64,000 nucleotides of DNA, taken from positions 5,460,047-5,524,046 of the forward strand of contig OX467087.1 in NCBI GenBank assembly GCA_950106755.1, written 5' to 3'. A program made the translations under genes and the position numbers. The notes beneath the pieces are model-generated. The model ran no database searches and was not told where the DNA came from. It worked only from the letters and a program-made list of their open reading frames with translations. This DNA comes from Climacium dendroides (Eukaryota; Streptophyta; Bryopsida; Hypnales; Climaciaceae). The stretch's first letter is position 1. Every line of letters begins with the position of its first letter. Positions 31,293-42,960 of this stretch are shown here, piece after piece.

Positions 31293-32924
31293 TTTACTGT
31301 AGGGTTGTTTATTGTCGATGGATCCATATTTGAAGCCGTAAGGCAGCTATTGATTATTTCGTAATCTACAACGCATAACTTCGTTACCAATCAACAAAGT
31401 AGTGTTCGCATTCCCCGCCCCCAGCTAAGTAGGGCGTCGATCAGCTTGTATATTGAATCATCATTGGACTTGCAGAATCACATTGGATTCTGTAATATCA
31501 TTCCTCTTTCTTTCAGTCCTCTTCTCCAGTGCATTGCGTTCTTCATTGCACTGTACTCTGTGATTCTTGCTGTTGATCTCTGGGTCATTGTTTACAAGTC
31601 TAAAAATTCTCCTAAAATATCACTTTATAACACTTCATATGGGTCATTGTTAACAAGTCTAGAAATTTTCTCCTCAAATTTCACTTTATAACACTTCATG
31701 TTTTTGAAATTGTGGACTACTTCATGGTCCAGGGGTTACTAGACGTGTTGAGGCTCTGAATGAGGGGAATTCTAGTACCAAGACCTTTGGGTTTTATTGT
31801 ACTAAAAAAACACCCCCAATAAATATTGAACTAAAACTCTAGTGTAGAGGGTGGAGGTTAAAATCGACCTATTGGTGACCTTAGAGATATTAAATAAATT
31901 TAGATATTCATTCATTTTTTTGTGTTATGTCCACCAAGATAAGTTTATCTTTAGTTGTTTTAGTAATCTTTTAATTTTATACAGGTTTTGTTTCAAGGAG
32001 CATTTTTAAGTTTATTTTTAGCACTTTTGACTTATGTTTTTCAATCTTTGTAATGAAATGTATAAAATACATTCATATAAAATACAGTAAACATATTTAA
32101 AAAATCTGAAAATTGTAACACATGTAAATATTGTAGTATTGAACGACATAGTATAAACTATAAATTTTAATGTCAATTTGTTCTTAGAAATGTTGTTATT
32201 GGATGTCAATTACAAACCTTAATAAAAATATACATTTTAAAGACTCTTTTGAAGATTTTAAGAAAGGTTGAAACTCACTTAGAAAGCTTAATTTTTGTGG
32301 TTCTTGGTTCAAAATGTATCAATATCTTTACTCTTTTTTTAGAAAATCCCTAAAATTCATTTCTTCACAAAGAATTTTAAAATATAATTGACTTATAGAA
32401 GATATACATTTTCCTTTTAAAAAATTAAAGATAAAAAATCATCTAAAATTTAAAAAATATCATATGGTAAATCATCTTAAATATTTCTTCAATAGAAGCA
32501 AGTATGAGATGGAGAAAAAAACTAAGGTGTTAATAGTTCTAAAATAGAACTAAAACACACAAATCCCAAATGCTAATATTCTGCAAGTAAATAAACTAAA
32601 TCCTATGAACCTATTTTCTTTGGAAAATTGTGAAAATTGAGCTAAAAAATAAACCAAATATCTTATTTTTTCAAAATAATGAAATGATTGCTTACAAAAT
32701 AATGTGTTCTAGCCGACTTTTTTTTAGTAAGTGACATACTACCAAATGGTAGAATATATTAATTTGAATTAAAATATTATTTTCATATTGTCAAAATTTT
32801 CATCCATATGACCATTTTTCATCCAATTCAACATCTTTTATCTAGTTGTAACAACAAAAATTTACCATTGATCCTCACTCTAGGAATATTCAAAAATTAG
32901 TAGGAAAAAACTAGATTTTTCATT
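31293..32924. other. AT-rich gene-free stretch
   Basis: The first few hundred bases are the probable 3' UTR of the ALE2-like gene; a short direct duplication lies at 31580-31700 (TGGGTCATTGTT...AACAAGTCTA...CACTTTATAACACTTCAT). After about 31850 the DNA is extremely AT-rich without coding signal. Confidence 0.55.
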
Positions 32925-33330
32925 GCAATGATGTTAGCATGTGAGCCTAAAAATATGAGCCTATGAGTCTTGAGTCTAGGTGTAAATAGGTACTCTATAA
33001 CTATTGAAGGTGTTTATAACATACATACTTCTAATATAAATACCCTATAACTATGGAAGGTGCTTATAACCTAAATACCTAAACACCTATAATATAAATA
33101 TCCTATAACCATGGAAGGTACCTATAACATAGGCATGTGTGATATAATTATGCACCTATAATTTAAACATACTATAATCATGAAAGGTACTTGTAACAGA
33201 AGTATCTACAACATAAACACCTATAATATAGGCACCTATATGTATAAAAGGTGCCTATAATATAGACATCTATAATATAGGAACCTAAACTCATAAACTC
33301 ACATACTAGCAACCATGTTTTTCATCATTA
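32925..33330. repeat. Minisatellite (CCTATAA...GGAAGGTGC-type units) with inverted flanks
   Basis: A unit of about 50-60 bp built on ACCTATAAYATA and CTATGGAAGGTRCYTATAAC repeats imperfectly five or six times between 32985 and 33290. The flanks are partly inverted: GTTAGCATGTGAGCCTA...GAGTCTAGGT on the left and ACCTAAACTCATAAACTCACATACTAGCAAC on the right. This resembles a non-autonomous element with an expanded internal repeat. Confidence 0.65.
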
Positions 33331-34440
33331 TCAATATATATTATTTTATAATAGTTTTGCTAAAAGCAATAGAAATTCTTTAGAGTAAAAAAACAACAAA
33401 TGTAAACAAAATTTTATTTTATTTAATACATGATCTCTTAGTCACATACAAGTTACCCCAAATTGTCCAAACAACCCATACGGAGTTCTTATCTTAACAA
33501 ATTTCTCATATGTTCAAAAAACATGTCTAATTTCAATCATTCCTATTATTATTTGTATTGGTTTTTTACTCTTTATATACTGTTTAAGTGGTGAGGTTTT
33601 CCAAGATTTCTCTTTGCAAATGTTCTGTAATTCAATGAGCTCAAGAGTATTTCTTTTCAAAAACTCACTTTTTAATAGTTCAAAAAATAGCCTTTAAAAT
33701 GATTGCAACTAAAAATAAATCTAAATATATATCCACCCAAAAAGCATGGTTAAAGTTTTACATTAAAAAATCATAGCAAATAAATTCTTTTTAAATAATT
33801 CATATTCAATCAATTTTAGAAAGAATTTCTATTTTTTGTAAAGACAATAGGTAATACATTGAAAGGTTCCAATAAGTGAGATGCATACATATTTGTAATG
33901 ACAACCTTTAGGTCAAAATTGGTTTAAATGATATCTAGTCCATATTTTTGTATTGGACTAAATATCCACAATTGCAATAAAGCTTTGTTGCTCTCCACAC
34001 TACTAATGATAAACAACCACAGGTTTTGAGGCTCTATCCAAGATCCAAAGACTTTGGTGGTAGAAAATTTCACAAAAACATTGAAGCTTAAAAATAATGG
34101 TTGTCAAAAACAACTTATAGTGATTCCAATAACACATATAAATAATTATTAATGGATTTTTGAATAAATAGTTAGAAAATTCTCTTATTAAGGTGTTCAT
34201 TTAAAGCTTCTAAATGTAGAATTTGAAAATAGCAAATGTTGTATATCACAAGCTTGTAGTTGTAGTCAAGGTCAAAATTTCTTACCAAATAATTAATTAA
34301 AGTTGGAAATAATAGCTTGGACAATCCTCGAACACTTTCCAAAATTTGTTTTGATTTTCTATTTCCAATTTTTTAAGCAATCTTCCAAAAATTATTGCAA
34401 TCTATTTCTTTTATTTTTAAATTGCCAACCATGAACAGGG
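33331..34440. other. AT-rich gene-free stretch
   Basis: No supported gene or clear repeat boundary is seen. Only short open frames are present. Confidence 0.55.
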
Positions 34441-34925
34441 ATATGGTAATGGGCATTAAACCCTGCCCACGAAATGGGCCCAACAGGTTGGATTCATCCT
34501 AGGGGAAAACACAAAAAAAAATTATTTTTTTATTTTTCAAATAAACATTTTTTTTTGCATATTTTGAATTCATATTTACAATTAGAGACCCCAACTTAGC
34601 CAGGAGGTCTAAAACATACCCTCAAAATAGGGGGGCATGTTTTTACTTTCATCCCGAATTACCCTATTGGGCCCACTTTGTGGGCAGGTAATTGGAAATG
34701 TTAAAAAGCTTCCCGAACGCTGACTCAGCTTGAGTTCTGGAATCTGGACTCTGATTCCCGAATTACTGCCGCCAGGGCAGGACTGCAATTGCAAGTGCTA
34801 CTGTCGTACTTTGGTGGTAAATTTGGTGGCATCCAGGCCGCAGATTTGTAATAATGCAAAAGTAAATCGATGGACGGGATTTCGCCACGTGGGAGGCAGG
34901 GAAGTATCGCCAAAGAGACGGAGCA

Positions 34926-35203
34926 GGAAGGTAGGTACACCCAAAATCGCCACTTTTTGCTACTGATCCTATTTTCTACTATTAGACTGGTCAAATTTTG
35001 ATATGTTTTTGTTGACAAGTGAAAGGAGGTTCCAACGCACCAGAGAACATGGCATTTGGATACTGTATGCAAAAGTTATTAAGAAACAAAGTTTCGCTCT
35101 GAAAGTGTTTCTTCCACATAGGTACAGAACTGATTTTGGAGATGTACATACAGTATAGATGGCGGTTTAAGGTCAGTGGCACATTTGGGTGTACCTACCT
35201 TAC
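34926..35203 (-). mobile_element. 276-bp terminal-inverted-repeat element (MITE), copy 1
   Basis: The ends are inverted repeats of about 18 bp (AAGGTAGGTACACCCAAA and its complement at the right). The whole element matches 45151-45426 in the opposite orientation over its full length, which defines the boundaries. It has no transposase. Both copies keep a 63-codon open frame, but this resembles no protein and probably survives by chance. No convincing target-site duplication was found, so the superfamily is unassigned. Confidence 0.82.
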
Positions 35204-35413
35204 AGACAACATGCACTTTGGGGAAATACGGCACCGGATGTAAGGTAAGGTAGGAAATACCAGTGCTATATAAAAGTTAGTAGAGCCACCGATAACCGAC
35301 CAAATAAGCCATTCTGGCCATGATCTGGAGTAGAGTGGGGCGAAGCAAAATTTGGTAATTTTATTGCCTTGAACTAAAAATATTACAAACAAATAACCAA
35401 TAACCCCCAAAAG

Positions 35414-35580
35414 GAAATAAACAAATTTACAAATTCACAAATTTACACGAATTTGACGAACTGAACCGGCCCTTAGTCCCAACCCCAAAACCAAATAAAC
35501 AAATTTACAAATTCACAAATAGGTTTTTATTTTAATAACAAAAAATTCAACGAACTGAACCAGCCCTTAGTCCCAACCTC
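35414..35580 (+). repeat. Two-copy tandem repeat of about 84 bp
   Basis: AAATAAACAAATTTACAAAT is followed about 45 bp later by GACGAACTGAACCGGCCCTT. The same order starts again at about 35497, with a few differences and an AT-rich insertion. A recent local duplication. Confidence 0.8.
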
Positions 35581-35920
35581 TCCTGAATTTTACACACTCT
35601 ATTGATTGTTGATGGAGCTATGGTTGGTGATGGGTGATTCTACCTTATAAACTGCATGACACTAATTAAACTTGTTCGTCAATGTGGGACCACGGCGAGA
35701 AAACGCATGAATTTTACTTTGGGAAAAATGTGAGAATTTTTTATTTTTTGCACATGAAAAAATTTGCAAATTTTGAATTTGTATTTGCAATTAGAAGACC
35801 TTGATTAGCTAAATACGGCACAAAATAGAGGGGCGAGACTTTTGTTTACCCCAAAGAAATTGGATTTTCACCTTGTTGGTCCTACTTTGTACAACAAATT
35901 TAGTATCTTGCATATAAATT

Positions 35921-36145
35921 CCCAAAGGGCAAATTGGTGACTATGAATTCCTAAATCGTCCATTTTGGTATCATGTGAATCATTTGTTTAATAAAATCCA
36001 AAAGTACCCATTAGAAGTCAAACTACTATAGATGACCTCTTCTTTTCAAACAAAATTTGGAAGATGAATAGTTGCACCCATGTTCCATATAGAAGGATTC
36101 TTATTCATTTATCGGCCAAAAAATGGCCACAACATCATTTATAAG
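35921..36145 (+). mobile_element. Decayed relative of the piggyBac-like miniature element
   Basis: Over about 200 bp this segment aligns by eye with the element at 47419-47638. Shared landmarks in order are a GGTGAC near the left end, TCAAACTACTATAGATGACCTC, GATGAATAGTTGCAC, CATAGAAGGAT and ATTTATCGG. The right edge abuts TTAA at 36146-36149. The left TTAA and terminal inverted repeat have decayed (AATTCCCAAAGG). Confidence 0.62.
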
Positions 36146-36149
36146 TTAA

Positions 36150-37930
36150 ATGGTTAGAATGTACATGCTCTCATCATTTAAAGGTATACTAAATAGCTCT
36201 AAAATGCATTTTTTTTCATCCATTGTTTTTTTTTAAGATTCTTGTGTTAAAACTTAAACATTTGTATGATACAAATTAAGAAGACTTTGTTTTCAAATAT
36301 TCTTTAATTTAAAGGATACTAGTACGTCTACTTCAAAAATACTTTTTCAATTCAAAAAATGCCCCTTTCAAAATAGCTTGAATTTTAAAAATTTAAAGAA
36401 ATCTTCAAAATCATTATGATTTAGAATCTAACATTTTGAACTTACTTAGAGGAAATTTATTTTTGTGAAAATCAAAAATAGCCAATCTACAATTTGTTTT
36501 AGAAAGAATTTTCAATTTTTGACTTCAAATTTTATTGGAAAAAATATTGGTTAGTGCAGTAGTAGATTTAGTAACTACTTGGATGTGGCCCGGGATGTGG
36601 TCTATGGATCATATTTTATAACTATTGTTTGAGAATCACCATTAAATTATTACTCTAAATTATATTTTATAATAAAATTTAACAATTTTGGAAGGGTAAA
36701 GTATCCCTCAATGGTCTTTAAAGGATTAAACAACATTCTCTTGTCTCATAGATAGTCAAAAAAAGAACAAAAATATCCTTGAAGCAAGGCATGGGTCTTA
36801 TTGTTTGCCCAAAATTTGTTTGGTTAGGGCATGCAAAAGCAAACAATGAATAGTACTTTGACTTTGCTACCTAAATGCGGTGCTTAGCAAACCATGTTCA
36901 CTATAACAATGAGTCCAATAGGTTGAAACATTCCTCCAAAATGCAAAGACCACTTATTGCCAATGATCCTCTCAAAACCACGTCCAAGGGGCTTGACTTG
37001 TCATTTAATGGTTAACTAGATGTTCATATGGCCATCAACATAGGCTCTCAAATAGTGAGAGGCTATGGAGAGCAAGTTTTCAAACAATGAGTGTTTTGAA
37101 AATTGAGAAGAAAAAAGACTATCTAACCATATACTTGAAATTTTAGGCCTAGGGAAAGAACAATGTGGACAACACTTGTTTGTAGCTTCTTTCAAATGTC
37201 TACAATTTATAAATCCCCTAACATAATAGATTATAGCTCTCACAACTCAACTCCAAAAATTCTTATATCTCTAACATCCCCTATATCCTTCCATTTATCA
37301 AAGACCTTCCAATTCAAGTCTCAAATATCTAAAGTAGGAAGTATCTTGATCAAAACATCTCAAAAAGGACAAAATGGCTTTAGAGGAACTTTAGAGGGCT
37401 TGGAAGCCTTGGGCACCTCCTACCAAACAATTTTCAATAAAACCTTTTTTAAAAGATAAGCCACATATGACCCAATTTTTATTTGAATTCAATTTGCAAT
37501 TTGTGTAGAATTGATTATGAATTTTGAAGTACAAATCACATCTAAAAGTATCCCCACCATGACATGTTCATTGTTAGTACCTCTAGTGCATGTTATGTAG
37601 ATGTTTAGACACCTCTTAAATCCCTAAACTAAGAATGTGTCAATAGACATGGCCTATTTGAAGCAACCAACTAAGACTCCTTTTTCATTTGCAATTTCCT
37701 AGTAAAATCCCCACCAAAGTTGGAGATACATAATAAAAAGATAAAATAAAGCCAAAGCACCAAATTTTTTTCTAAACATTTGATAAAATCAAAATTATGG
37801 ATTAAGTATTATGAGGAGCAATAATGAGTAGAAAACCAATTAGCACAAAAAGATCTTATAAGAAGCATCCAAAATTGACTCTAAGATATTTATGTATAGA
37901 ACAAAAGAGACATGGAGTGAAGTATACTAT
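36150..37930. other. AT-rich gene-free stretch
   Basis: Nothing recognisable as a gene. Open frames at 37016-37459 lack homology and codon structure. Confidence 0.55.
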
Positions 37931-37936
37931 TAGAAA

Positions 37937-37990
37937 GGAGGTCTTGGGGCACTAAGCTATAATACAAGAGTAAGGTGCCCCAAGACCTCC
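37937..37990. repeat. Hairpin with a perfect 16-bp stem
   Basis: The left arm GGAGGTCTTGGGGCAC (37937-37952) is exactly complementary to the right arm at 37975-37990, with a 22-nt loop. With small gaps the pairing continues outward (TATTAGAAA against TTTTACTAATA). The compact shape may be a solo fold-back element or the core of a small-RNA hairpin. Confidence 0.8.
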
Positions 37991-38039
37991 ATTTTACTAA
38001 TATAACCACACCCAATGGCAACCTAATAAGCATTTGAGT

Positions 38040-38640
38040 ATAGTTCCTATTATTAACCCCTTATTGCCAAAGGGGACCAAAAGTGTCCTCACATAGTTTC
38101 AAGTCTAATTCAAAGTGTTGTAATTTTTGCATCCAATATCCAAATTCCATAAAATTTGTTGGGACATTTGTGCTCTCTTTTCTAGTTCATGTGCTAAAAT
38201 TTTCAAATCAATCCAAAATTTAATGATTTCTTAGAAGCCAATCAAAGTTCACAAGTTCAATTTGAGTTCACCAAACTGCATTTGAAGGCTGCAACTTCAA
38301 GGGCTTGTATCTCCTTCATCCAATGTTTTTTTTAAACAACATTTGTTGGATTATGTTTCCTTTTAAGTCTAGTTATTTTGGTAAAATTTTCATGGCAATC
38401 CAAGTTATTTTGAGTGTTTAGAAGCAGTTCGAAGTTCAAAATCCCAACATTATTGGATTACAGTGAACTTTGGTAGTATGTTTTTTCATACAATGTCTAT
38501 TTCCAATAAAAAAATTTGAAAAATTTGTGCATACTAGTCTAGTTTATGTGGATAAAATTTCATATCAATTCAAGAAGTTATAAGTGACTTAGAAGCATTT
38601 TAGTAGGAGGTTCAACCTTAGATGTGTTTTTTGCAATTTT
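38040..38640 (+). repeat. Degenerate tandem repeat, period about 180 bp
   Basis: A recurring phrase, CTAGTT(C/T)ATG..(A)TAAAATTTTC.....CAATCCAA, with TTAGAAGC following, appears at about 38182, 38365 and 38538. Similar text lies between the copies. A weaker fourth unit may lie near 38740. The units are strongly diverged. Confidence 0.5.
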
Positions 38641-40685
38641 TTTTTGCAATTTTTTTTGCTATTTTTATGACATTCGGAAGCCATTTTGCAAACACAATGA
38701 ATCAATTCAATGATATTTTCATTCACCAATGTATTTATATACTAGTTTTGAATCACTTTATAGTTTATGTTTTTTTTATTTGAGTAGGTTTAGAAATCAA
38801 ATTTCACCTCCAAATGCATTGCTAGGAAAATTTCAGCATCTTTTTTCAATACTAGAACATTATAATCTTGCAATCTATGTGGTCAAATGACTCTAAATTT
38901 GATTCACATTATCTACAACACTTACACTACAAAATTGTACGGTTGAGATCTCTATAATTTAGTGAAATTTTGAACTACAACAATTCAAAAGCAATGATGT
39001 TTTTGAATTTGAACATGCCTTAGAAGATGAGGGGTTAAATTGTCTCAATTTTGTTGAGTCTTTTTAGCTATTGAAAGAGCATTCCAAATTCTTCTTGGCA
39101 TGTGTTTGTTAGACATTCAATATGAATAAACTATAAATTTTCAATCTCTCATTTTCAAGTGTGTCCAAAATCAATACTAATTTCTTGTTCAAAATAGGTA
39201 TGATCCAAATATATATATTTTAACACAAGAATTTCTACTCTTCTACACCAAATAGTGTAATTAGGTTGCCTTATCCCAAGGAAGTTATTTTACAAGCCAT
39301 CAAAGTCAATAGGTATTTCTACATATATTTTCTTTCGTACATATAAGTCCCAATTACAACAACAGCTAAGGTAGTCTGTCTATATTTTTAATATGCTCCA
39401 AGAACTACTCCTATTTTTGTACCATGAATTGTTACCAAAAGAATGGAAAATCATCCAATGATGAATTGGTGCTAATTTGGAATTTTGGTGCACAATTTAG
39501 TAAGTGGTTAGGGATTTGAGTTTGATTTGGAAGTAGACACAATTTCAATGTAAATAATGTAGAGTTATGAGTGGTGGGACATTTTGTGCAATTATGGGCA
39601 ATTACATGCACCATGTTGTTCAAGTTTAAGATTTGTATGCCTTCATTTTAGAGCTCCATTTGCACCATTGTTGAATAGCTCTGCGACATTTAGTGGCAAT
39701 ACCTATGGACTTCAATATCACCCTACTATTGCAAGCTTTAAAAAATCACATTTAATTCAACTTAAGTCCAAAAATTATGAACCAAATTGTGATGGATGTG
39801 CCTTCCTCTCACCTTCCTCTAAAAAACTATTAGAAAGTGCTTTGATCTGCATAGAAGAGATTTTAAGCCAATATGCTCTTAAATGGATGTTTTTTGCACC
39901 TCCTACCTTAATTTAAAAGTAGTGCATTCTCGCACACTAACAATAAATAAATATTTACATAGTGTCAAGTGTCGAAAAATTAGTGTGGGGCTACCTAATT
40001 TCACTATTCAGTTTGGTGTGGGTGAGACGGTGAGTCACTCACGAGGAGGAAATTAGGTAAATAATTAGTTCCGTAGGTCGTTGAAAGTCTGCCTTACAGA
40101 CTGTCGGAGAAAGATGCACTGTCAGTGCAGTACAGTCTGTATGGACCTCCTTTTCCCGGAGCTTCTCCGCACTTTCCTCCTCCCCAGTCACCTTCGCGAC
40201 TTGCGAGACCCACCTGCAACCAGGATTTCTCAGAGTATTTTTTTCCAAACAACCGACTTCTAGAAGAGATACATTACTTACATAAAATTCATGGGTGCCT
40301 TGTGCACAGATCATTCCTTTACAAGTTCGGTTGACAACCTCCCGCTGCTCAGCCTTTTCCTTTTGGTGCAGAATTTTGCTCGACATGTGAGCGCCACGCA
40401 TATGCATTTGGGGATTCAAGAAGAAATTGATGCTCGCTGGTAATTGGGGGATTGGAGAAACACGCACTCGCGGTTTTCAGAGCAAATTTGGGCTGCCCAA
40501 AGGTTTCACTGTCCCGTTTCCAAATTTGATCGCGGAACCCGAAATCTGGCCTCCAGAATACTCCCCGCTTTTCGCGTAGAGTTTTCAAGTTTCGAAGCTT
40601 AATCGGCGCCATTTTCGGAACTAAAAGCTTGCACTCTGACACCTATAATCTATTTTGTTACAGAGGGCCTTGGATATTCGTGGCC
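38641..40685. other. AT-rich stretch leading into the HMA gene promoter
   Basis: Up to about 39990 no gene is seen; a weak copy of repeat R3 lies near 38850-38940. From about 40030 GC content rises, consistent with promoter and leader DNA of the HMA gene. A possible leader acceptor is TTGTTACAG ending near 40663. Frames on both strands here (40039-40642) have no homology. Confidence 0.4.
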
Positions 40686-41905
40686 ATGGCTGGGCAATAC
40701 TTTTCAGACCCCCGGCCGTTTTATTTCCTGTCTGGGGACGAGAAACTCTCCTATGTGAACGATGTGAGTGCCCAAATTCGGTTACGAATTCCTCCTATTG
40801 TGGCTGCTTATATGTTAATGTTTAAAGCAATGGTCTGTCCCCGTCTGTTGGCTCTGGATCCAAAGGGAGGCGGATTTGCATTGTGCAAAGCTACATCTGT
40901 GGAAGTTTGATCGAGCAGGACCTTACTTGAAAAAGCGAGCCAATGCTATAGAGCGACAGAGCCTCTTGGCGTAGCTGCTTGTTTCGAGAAAACTAAAGGA
41001 AATAACTTCAAATTGAGAATCTCTCTCTTTCCAATTGAGTCTATAGCATTCAAATTTGATGAATAGCGTGATGACAAGTTCCGTGCATGCCTGAGTTGCA
41101 GTGTTTTCCCCCGGCGAAGAAGGATGGCAACAAGTTCATCGAGAGTGATCTGAGGAAGCAACCTGAGAAGGACAAGGACAAGGAAGATAAGGCGAAGGAG
41201 AAAGCTGAAGCTGACAAGAAGAAAGTGGAAGAGAATTCCAAGGTAGTAGATTATATAAATTGGGGGACACCGTCTTCTACAATTTGCGTTCAATTGATTG
41301 CTTTTTCTATATTTCTGCAGTGAAATTATGGCTCCTATGTTTGTTTTAACAAGTGCACGGATTTATTATACTTTGTTGAGTGACACAGATTCAGACAGTT
41401 GAGCTGGACGTGAACATATGCTGCGACAGCTGCGTACGGAAAGTGATGGAGGCTTTGGAAGACCTCCAAGGTAATACACAAACTTAGTACTGTAGCCCCC
41501 GCCAGCTTGTAAAAAAATCAGACCTTCATGTGCAGAAACATGAATTTTCACCGCTACAATCTTGTCTTCATTTACTTAAATTCTCACAGGGACCTATCTC
41601 TGAGAGGTTATACACAACACTTTTCAGAGGAGTGAATACATGAGCTGGGAATACAAACACGAAATTTTCTCCATAATGTTGAATAGGAACTCAATCTTTG
41701 TTCACCCAGAGTAAATAAGAACCACGGTGTGGTGCATGGATTGACTGATTGTGTGATTTTAATGCTTGTTGCAGGAGTGGAGAAGGTGGATTGCGACCAG
41801 GAGAAGAGGAAGGTGTTTGTGAAAGGCAGCGCGAAGCCCGAGGTCGTCCTCAAGAATGTGAAGAAGGTGAAGAGAAACGCCAAACTCGTAGAGAAGAAAA
41901 AGTAA
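40686..41905 (+). CDS. Small heavy-metal-associated (HMA) domain protein, 4 exons, 143 aa
   Basis: HMA-domain proteins bind metals such as copper or zinc through a CxxC loop and act as metallochaperones; plants have many small ones. Proposed exons: 40686-40763, 41102-41242, 41389-41470, 41775-41905, with all phases joining. The protein has a 26-residue N-terminus rich in aromatics (FYFLSGDEKLSYVND), a highly charged Lys/Glu linker (about 27-73) that is probably helical, and an HMA fold from residue 74. The metal loop is NICCDSC with the pair Cys85 and Cys88; the usual Met before the first Cys is Ile. The tail is basic (EKKK) and lacks a CaaX prenylation box, so it is not a prenylated HIPP. 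An alternative start is the ATG at 41087, which would omit exon 1. The HMA exons are secure; exon 1 is less so. Confidence 0.83.
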
Positions 41906-42129
41906 CCAGTTCCATCCAATCATCTCTGACAGACTCCATATTAAGAAGCTATGAGACGGACTAACATTCTCAGCATCTTCTAGACAGACAAAACCTCCGG
42001 AGCGCTGCACAGAAACATGTAGAGTGAACTGAAGAGAGCCAAAATCTAGTATTGAATTCCACCCGGAATGGGTAGATCTTTTGTAAATAATCGAGAGTTG
42101 GTTTGAAGTAAAACTACAAGTGTCGAATT
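41906..42129 (+). other. Probable 3' UTR of the HMA gene
   Basis: Non-coding sequence of intermediate composition between the HMA stop codon and the tandem array. No other gene is seen. Confidence 0.4.
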
Positions 42130-42960
42130 TGCCCAGCACAGCGTCGCTAATCTCTAGCTATATCGGGACACGTGAATGCCGTGTCGTGAATTTCTAGCTA
42201 TGCGGTGGCAGCCGACTACGGCGATGCGCATCCAACCTCCAGCTAAACGGCACCCAGATGACTTCTACGAGTGACGACGTGACAGTGATGTCATGAATTT
42301 CTAGCTGTGTGGTGACGGCCGTATTCGGCGATCGCACCAAACCTCCAGCGCCATCCCCTGCTGCACGAGATTGCGAATTTTGATGTTGGGACGCCAAGTA
42401 AAATTACAGAGTGCTAAATCTTCTCTACAGCAAAGGGCGCCGAGATGAATTCAACACGGCGTTGGTAATCTCTAGCTATGTCGTGACGACGTGAGGGCCG
42501 CGTTGTGAATTTCTAGCTGTGTGTTGGCGGCCGTTTCCGTCGACGTGCATCCACCCTTCCAGCGCCACCCCCTGCTGCTCGAGATTGCGCATGTTGACGT
42601 TGGTCACTCAGGTAAAATCACAAATTGCTAAAATTTCTCTACAAGAAATCGATGCTGCAATGAATTCTACGTGGTGACGACTTGCCGCCCTGTTCGTCGA
42701 CGAGCATCCACCCTTCCCTCAAGCCCTGGCCATCCCCGGCTGGACGAGATTGCGCCTGCTGATCGATGCTGGATCGACAAGTACAAACATAAACTGCTAA
42801 AATTTCTCTACGCCATAAGTTTGCCGCGACGAATTCGACGTGTTGACGACGTGACGACGACGTGACGACCCTGTTCGTCGACTCGCATCCACCCTTCCCT
42901 CACTCCCTGCGCCATACCCTTCACCACAAGATTCCGCATATCGATTACCCCGTCCCGTCG
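42130..42960 (-). repeat. Tandem array derived from the 3' end of the adjacent minus-strand gene
   Basis: Units of roughly 110-250 bp share landmarks: CTGTTCGTCGACGNGCATCC, CCACCCTTCC, GAGATTGCG, TGCTAAAATTTCTCTAC, and TCTAGCT(A/G)TGT. The rightmost unit (about 42850-42960) lies inside the coding sequence of the 42808-43485 gene. The others, with decreasing similarity, extend to the left. The unit at 42680-42770 matches the coding unit at roughly 80% by eye but has lost the reading frame. Confidence 0.75.

Larger units (their letters stand above)
34500..35890 (+). repeat. Pair of diverged direct repeats about 1.2 kb apart
   Basis: The block near 34555-34690 (GCATATTTTGAATT, ACAATTAGAGACC, CAAAATAGGGGGGC, GGGCCCACTTTGTG) is matched by 35760-35895 (GCAAATTTTGAATT, GCAATTAGAAGACC, CAAAATAGAGGGGC, GGTCCTACTTTGTA). 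Order and spacing are kept, with many substitutions. They could be old long terminal repeats or a simple duplication. Confidence 0.5.

Noticed and set aside
32925..33330. A CRISPR-like array, because of regularly recurring units.
   Set aside because: Units are imperfect, there are no distinct unique spacers of equal length, no cas genes, and the genome is eukaryotic.
34991..35182. A 63-codon frame conserved in both copies of the 276-bp element.
   Set aside because: The element is too recent for neutrality to have broken the frame, and the peptide resembles nothing known.
40039..40642. Minus-strand frames upstream of the HMA gene (142 and 97 codons).
   Set aside because: No recognisable domain; the region behaves like promoter/leader of the plus-strand gene.
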